Below, one piece after another: positions 63,984 through 64,000 of a DNA stretch of 64,000 bases. The notes below the pieces were generated by a model, which was not told the DNA's origin, made no database searches, and worked only from the letters and a program-made list of their open reading frames with translations. A program made the position numbers and the translations under genes. Source of the stretch: DASZBR01 sp035943935 (GTDB lineage Bacteria > Pseudomonadota > Gammaproteobacteria > DASZBR01); the NCBI GenBank assembly GCA_035943935.1, contig DASZBR010000006.1, positions 204,051 to 268,050 on the forward strand. The letters are read 5' to 3'. Position 1 is the stretch's first letter, and each line of letters opens with the position of its first letter.

Positions 63984-64000
63984 AAAGCGGTAAAGCAGGT

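Overview
The window reads as a chromosomal segment of an AT-rich, host-associated gammaproteobacterium of the Legionella/Coxiella kind (Legionellales). The housekeeping genes are clearly gammaproteobacterial: ihfA, pheT, lptE, bamB, bamE, rodZ, pilF, rlmN, mlaEFD-like genes, and thrS-infC-rpmI-rplT with an ATT-started infC. Among them lie large, poorly recognisable, charged or coiled-coil proteins, one with ankyrin and leucine-rich-repeat-like stretches and one with a Ulp1-like (clan CE) protease signature. Three of these unknown genes have a near-identical promoter: a CTTAAG-N5-CTTAAG type box, then exactly 10 bp, then a TANACT -10. This matches the PmrA-type consensus that controls many Dot/Icm effectors in Legionella and Coxiella, so these genes are inferred to be secreted effectors. 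No secretion apparatus gene lies in the window.

Layout. 1-16.3 kb is accessory: an unknown gene cut by the left edge; a Thi5-type pyrimidine synthase behind a TPP riboswitch; a tyrosine recombinase; the 1245-residue ankyrin/LRR protein; a BrnT-like toxin with an HTH antitoxin; and a run of unknown proteins that includes two tandem copies of a convergent, 3'-overlapping gene pair. A GT-C glycosyltransferase that seems to begin at a non-canonical ATT codon closes this part. 16.3-35 kb is mostly core: tRNA-Pro, ihfA, a short pheT, tRNA-Arg and tRNA-Ser inside an inverted pair of hairpin repeats, murJ, pgsA, an acidic membrane protein, the leuS-lptE-holA-nadD-rsfS operon, a HAD phosphatase, recG, an MCE lipid-transport operon, rsmE, hemC and an EVE-domain gene. 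35-37.4 kb holds two more unknown genes. 37.7-50 kb carries a soluble hybrid histidine kinase, a shrunken ygfZ, an M15 peptidase, thrS-infC-rpmI-rplT, tRNA-Val, the pyruvate dehydrogenase operon, nth and a GNAT gene. 50.9-52.2 kb is the Ulp1-like gene with the third PmrA-type promoter. 52.2-64 kb holds a rubredoxin-reductase-like gene, rpmB-rpmG, nrdAB under twin NrdR boxes, bamE, the ndk-rlmN-pilF-rodZ-hisS-yfgM-bamB run and a 5S rRNA gene whose operon continues off the right edge.

Themes. Genes are tightly packed, with many ATGA overlaps, convergent 3' overlaps, and rsmE and hemC sharing start-codon bases. Several conserved proteins are shorter than their families: PheT without the OB-fold B2 domain, LeuRS without the leucine-specific insertion, YgfZ at half length, and short HolA, RodZ and PilF. 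Familiar operons are broken: pheT-ihfA is separated from thrS-infC-rpmI-rplT, pheS is not in the window, and ispG is missing between rodZ and hisS. This pattern is what genome reduction in an intracellular lineage would produce.
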